Assembly: GCF_003710985.1 (NCBI RefSeq)
Contig: NZ_RHHT01000015.1
Location: 1 to 64,000 of the forward strand
Length of the DNA stretch: 64,000 nucleotides
Direction: 5' to 3'
From: Brevibacillus panacihumi
Lineage (GTDB): Bacteria > Bacillota > Bacilli > Brevibacillales > Brevibacillaceae
Shown one piece after another: positions 62,890 to 64,000 of this stretch. Made by a program: the position numbers and the translations under genes. The notes beneath the pieces are model-generated. The model had not been told where the DNA came from, searched no databases, and saw only the letters and a program-made list of their open reading frames with translations. Within the stretch, counting starts at the first letter, position 1, and every line of letters begins with the position of its first letter.

Positions 62890-64000
62890 ATGACACTGGT
62901 TGTATTTGCGGGTTCGCTGCTTGCCGTCATGGCGCTGGGAATGCCGATTGCGCTGGCGTTGCTCGTCAGCGGAGTCGCCCTGATGATTTTGCTGGGCCTG
63001 TTCGACAGCCAGATTATCGCGCAGAACCTGATCAATGGAGCTGACAGCTTTCCGATGATGGCGGTGCCGTTCTTCATTTTGGCAGGGGAACTGATGAATG
63101 CCGGCGGGATTTCCAGCCGGATCATCAACTTCGCCATGTCGATCTTTGGTCATATTCGCGGAGGACTGGGCTATGTGGCTATTCTCGCCAGCGTTCTGTT
63201 TGCAGGTCTGTCTGGTTCTGCTGTAGCGGATACCGCAGCACTCGGAGCCATCCTGATTCCGATGATGATCAAAGCGGGGTATGATCGCAACCGTTCGGCA
63301 GGTCTGATCGCAGCCGGCGGGATTATCGCTCCCATCATTCCGCCGAGCATTCCATTCATTATATTCGGGGTGACGAGCGGAGTATCGATCACCAAGCTGT
63401 TTATGGCGGGGATCGTCCCGGGGCTTCTGATCGGAATCGGGCTGATGGTTACCTGGTGGCTGGTAGTCCGAAAAGACGATGTCCAAGTATTCCCGCGCAA
63501 GACACCGAAAGAGATTTGGCTTGCAGCACGCCAGGCGATCTGGGCACTGATGCTGCCAGTCATCATTATCGCCGGACTGCGCGGAGGGATCTTTACGCCG
63601 ACGGAGGCTGCGGTCGTGGCGGCATTTTACGCCTTGTTTGTGGGGCTATGCGTCTATCGCGAGCTGAAATTGGGCGAGCTGTACAGGGTGCTCGTCGCTG
63701 CAGCGAAGACGACAAGCACCGTCATGTTCCTGGTAGCAGCCGCGATGGTGACAGCCTGGCTGATTACGGTGGCCAATATCCCTGACCTGATGAACCATCT
63801 GCTTGCGCCGTTGATTGAGCATCCGCTGCTTCTGCTGCTTGCGATCAACGCATTGGTCTTGATAGTGGGGACTGCCATGGATTCAACCCCGACTATCCTG
63901 ATCCTGACTCCTGTGCTGATGCCAATTGTGAACGCAGCAGGGATTGACCCTGTGTATTTCGGAGTCATTTTCGTCCTCAACAACTGCATTGGTCTGTTGA
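62890..64000 (+). CDS. dctM: TRAP transporter large permease (cut by the window end)
   Basis: ATG 62890 directly follows the dctQ stop (TAG then ATG), with GGAGGGAAC upstream. The frame stays open to the window edge for 370 codons; full DctM proteins have about 425-430 residues. Clear family features are SFPMMAVPFFILAGELMNAG, GLSGSAVADTAALGAILIP, IIAPIIPPSIPFIIFGV and GIFTPTEAAVVAA. It is the sodium-coupled transport channel of the TRAP system. Confidence 0.95.
   Translation, partial: MTLVVFAGSLLAVMALGMPIALALLVSGVALMILLGLFDSQIIAQNLINGADSFPMMAVPFFILAGELMNAGGISSRIINFAMSIFGHIRGGLGYVAILASVLFAGLSGSAVADTAALGAILIPMMIKAGYDRNRSAGLIAAGGIIAPIIPPSIPFIIFGVTSGVSITKLFMAGIVPGLLIGIGLMVTWWLVVRKDDVQVFPRKTPKEIWLAARQAIWALMLPVIIIAGLRGGIFTPTEAAVVAAFYALFVGLCVYRELKLGELYRVLVAAAKTTSTVMFLVAAAMVTAWLITVANIPDLMNHLLAPLIEHPLLLLLAINALVLIVGTAMDSTPTILILTPVLMPIVNAAGIDPVYFGVIFVLNNCIGLL

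Noticed and set aside
1-64000. tRNA, rRNA, T-box or known riboswitch
   Set aside because: I looked through intergenic regions and saw no cloverleaf-like segment, rRNA-like stretch or recognisable riboswitch consensus; a covariance-model search would be the decisive test.

Overview
The window looks like chromosome of a spore-forming, S-layer-bearing member of the Bacillales; Brevibacillus or a close relative is my best guess. The evidence is two surface proteins with triple S-layer-homology (SLH) anchors, a gerA-type germinant receptor operon, a BceAB-type peptide transporter, strong AGGAGG ribosome binding sites and frequent GTG/TTG starts. The genus is an inference. I saw no rRNA, tRNA or CRISPR array.

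The left part (about 1-26.7 kb) is a patchwork. It opens with the 3' end of an SLH surface protein (1-1949). Next is a decayed segment (2.1-7.1 kb): a truncated IS21-type element, a truncated radical SAM gene, and a macro-domain gene that has lost both ends and is split by an IS256-type element flanked by an 8-bp target duplication. That segment ends in a histidine kinase that lost its ATP-binding end; its response regulator is intact. Then come an operon of two DJ-1/PfpI proteins (one cytosolic, one with a signal peptide) around a DUF2306 membrane protein (8.1-10.6 kb) and a thioredoxin / flavin reductase / methyltransferase / MFS / Rrf2 cluster (10.9-15.2 kb). A dead Rrf2 fragment with a near-duplicate of the living Rrf2 gene's promoter sits in front of trxA. 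A TetR regulator faces a frameshifted GAP-family gene across a paired palindrome (15.7-17.4 kb). ArsR/AHSA1 relics, a transposase relic bounded by perfect 27-bp inverted repeats, the gerA operon (19.6-23.6 kb), a broken MalT-like regulator, a tmrB homologue with a stop at codon 20 and a YbaK-family gene complete this part.

From 26.7 to 32.4 kb lie small hypothetical genes, a YkvA-like protein, a BceAB-type ABC transporter and a CDGSH iron-sulfur protein.

From 32.6 to 46.1 kb runs one long, tightly packed operon for peptide use: M20, M24, M20 and M24 peptidases, a complete Dpp/Opp-type importer interleaved with a third M24 peptidase, an FAD-dependent amine/amino-acid oxidase and a DUF3830 protein. 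A Crp/Fnr-type regulator faces its end. The likely flow is import of short peptides, cleavage to amino acids, and oxidation of one product.

From 46.9 to 53.5 kb are a secreted protein, YnfA, a LysR regulator divergent from hutG-gltS, small hypothetical genes, an alpha/beta hydrolase with an internal deletion, and a HAD phosphatase. From 53.6 to 58.2 kb is a 1521-residue multidomain SLH surface protein with a Pro-Glu-Pro linker. The window ends with a membrane protein facing an operon of a zinc dehydrogenase and a TRAP transporter (dctP, dctQ, dctM; dctM runs off the end). Between them is a sigma-A-type promoter and three copies of a palindromic operator centred on AGATCGATCT.
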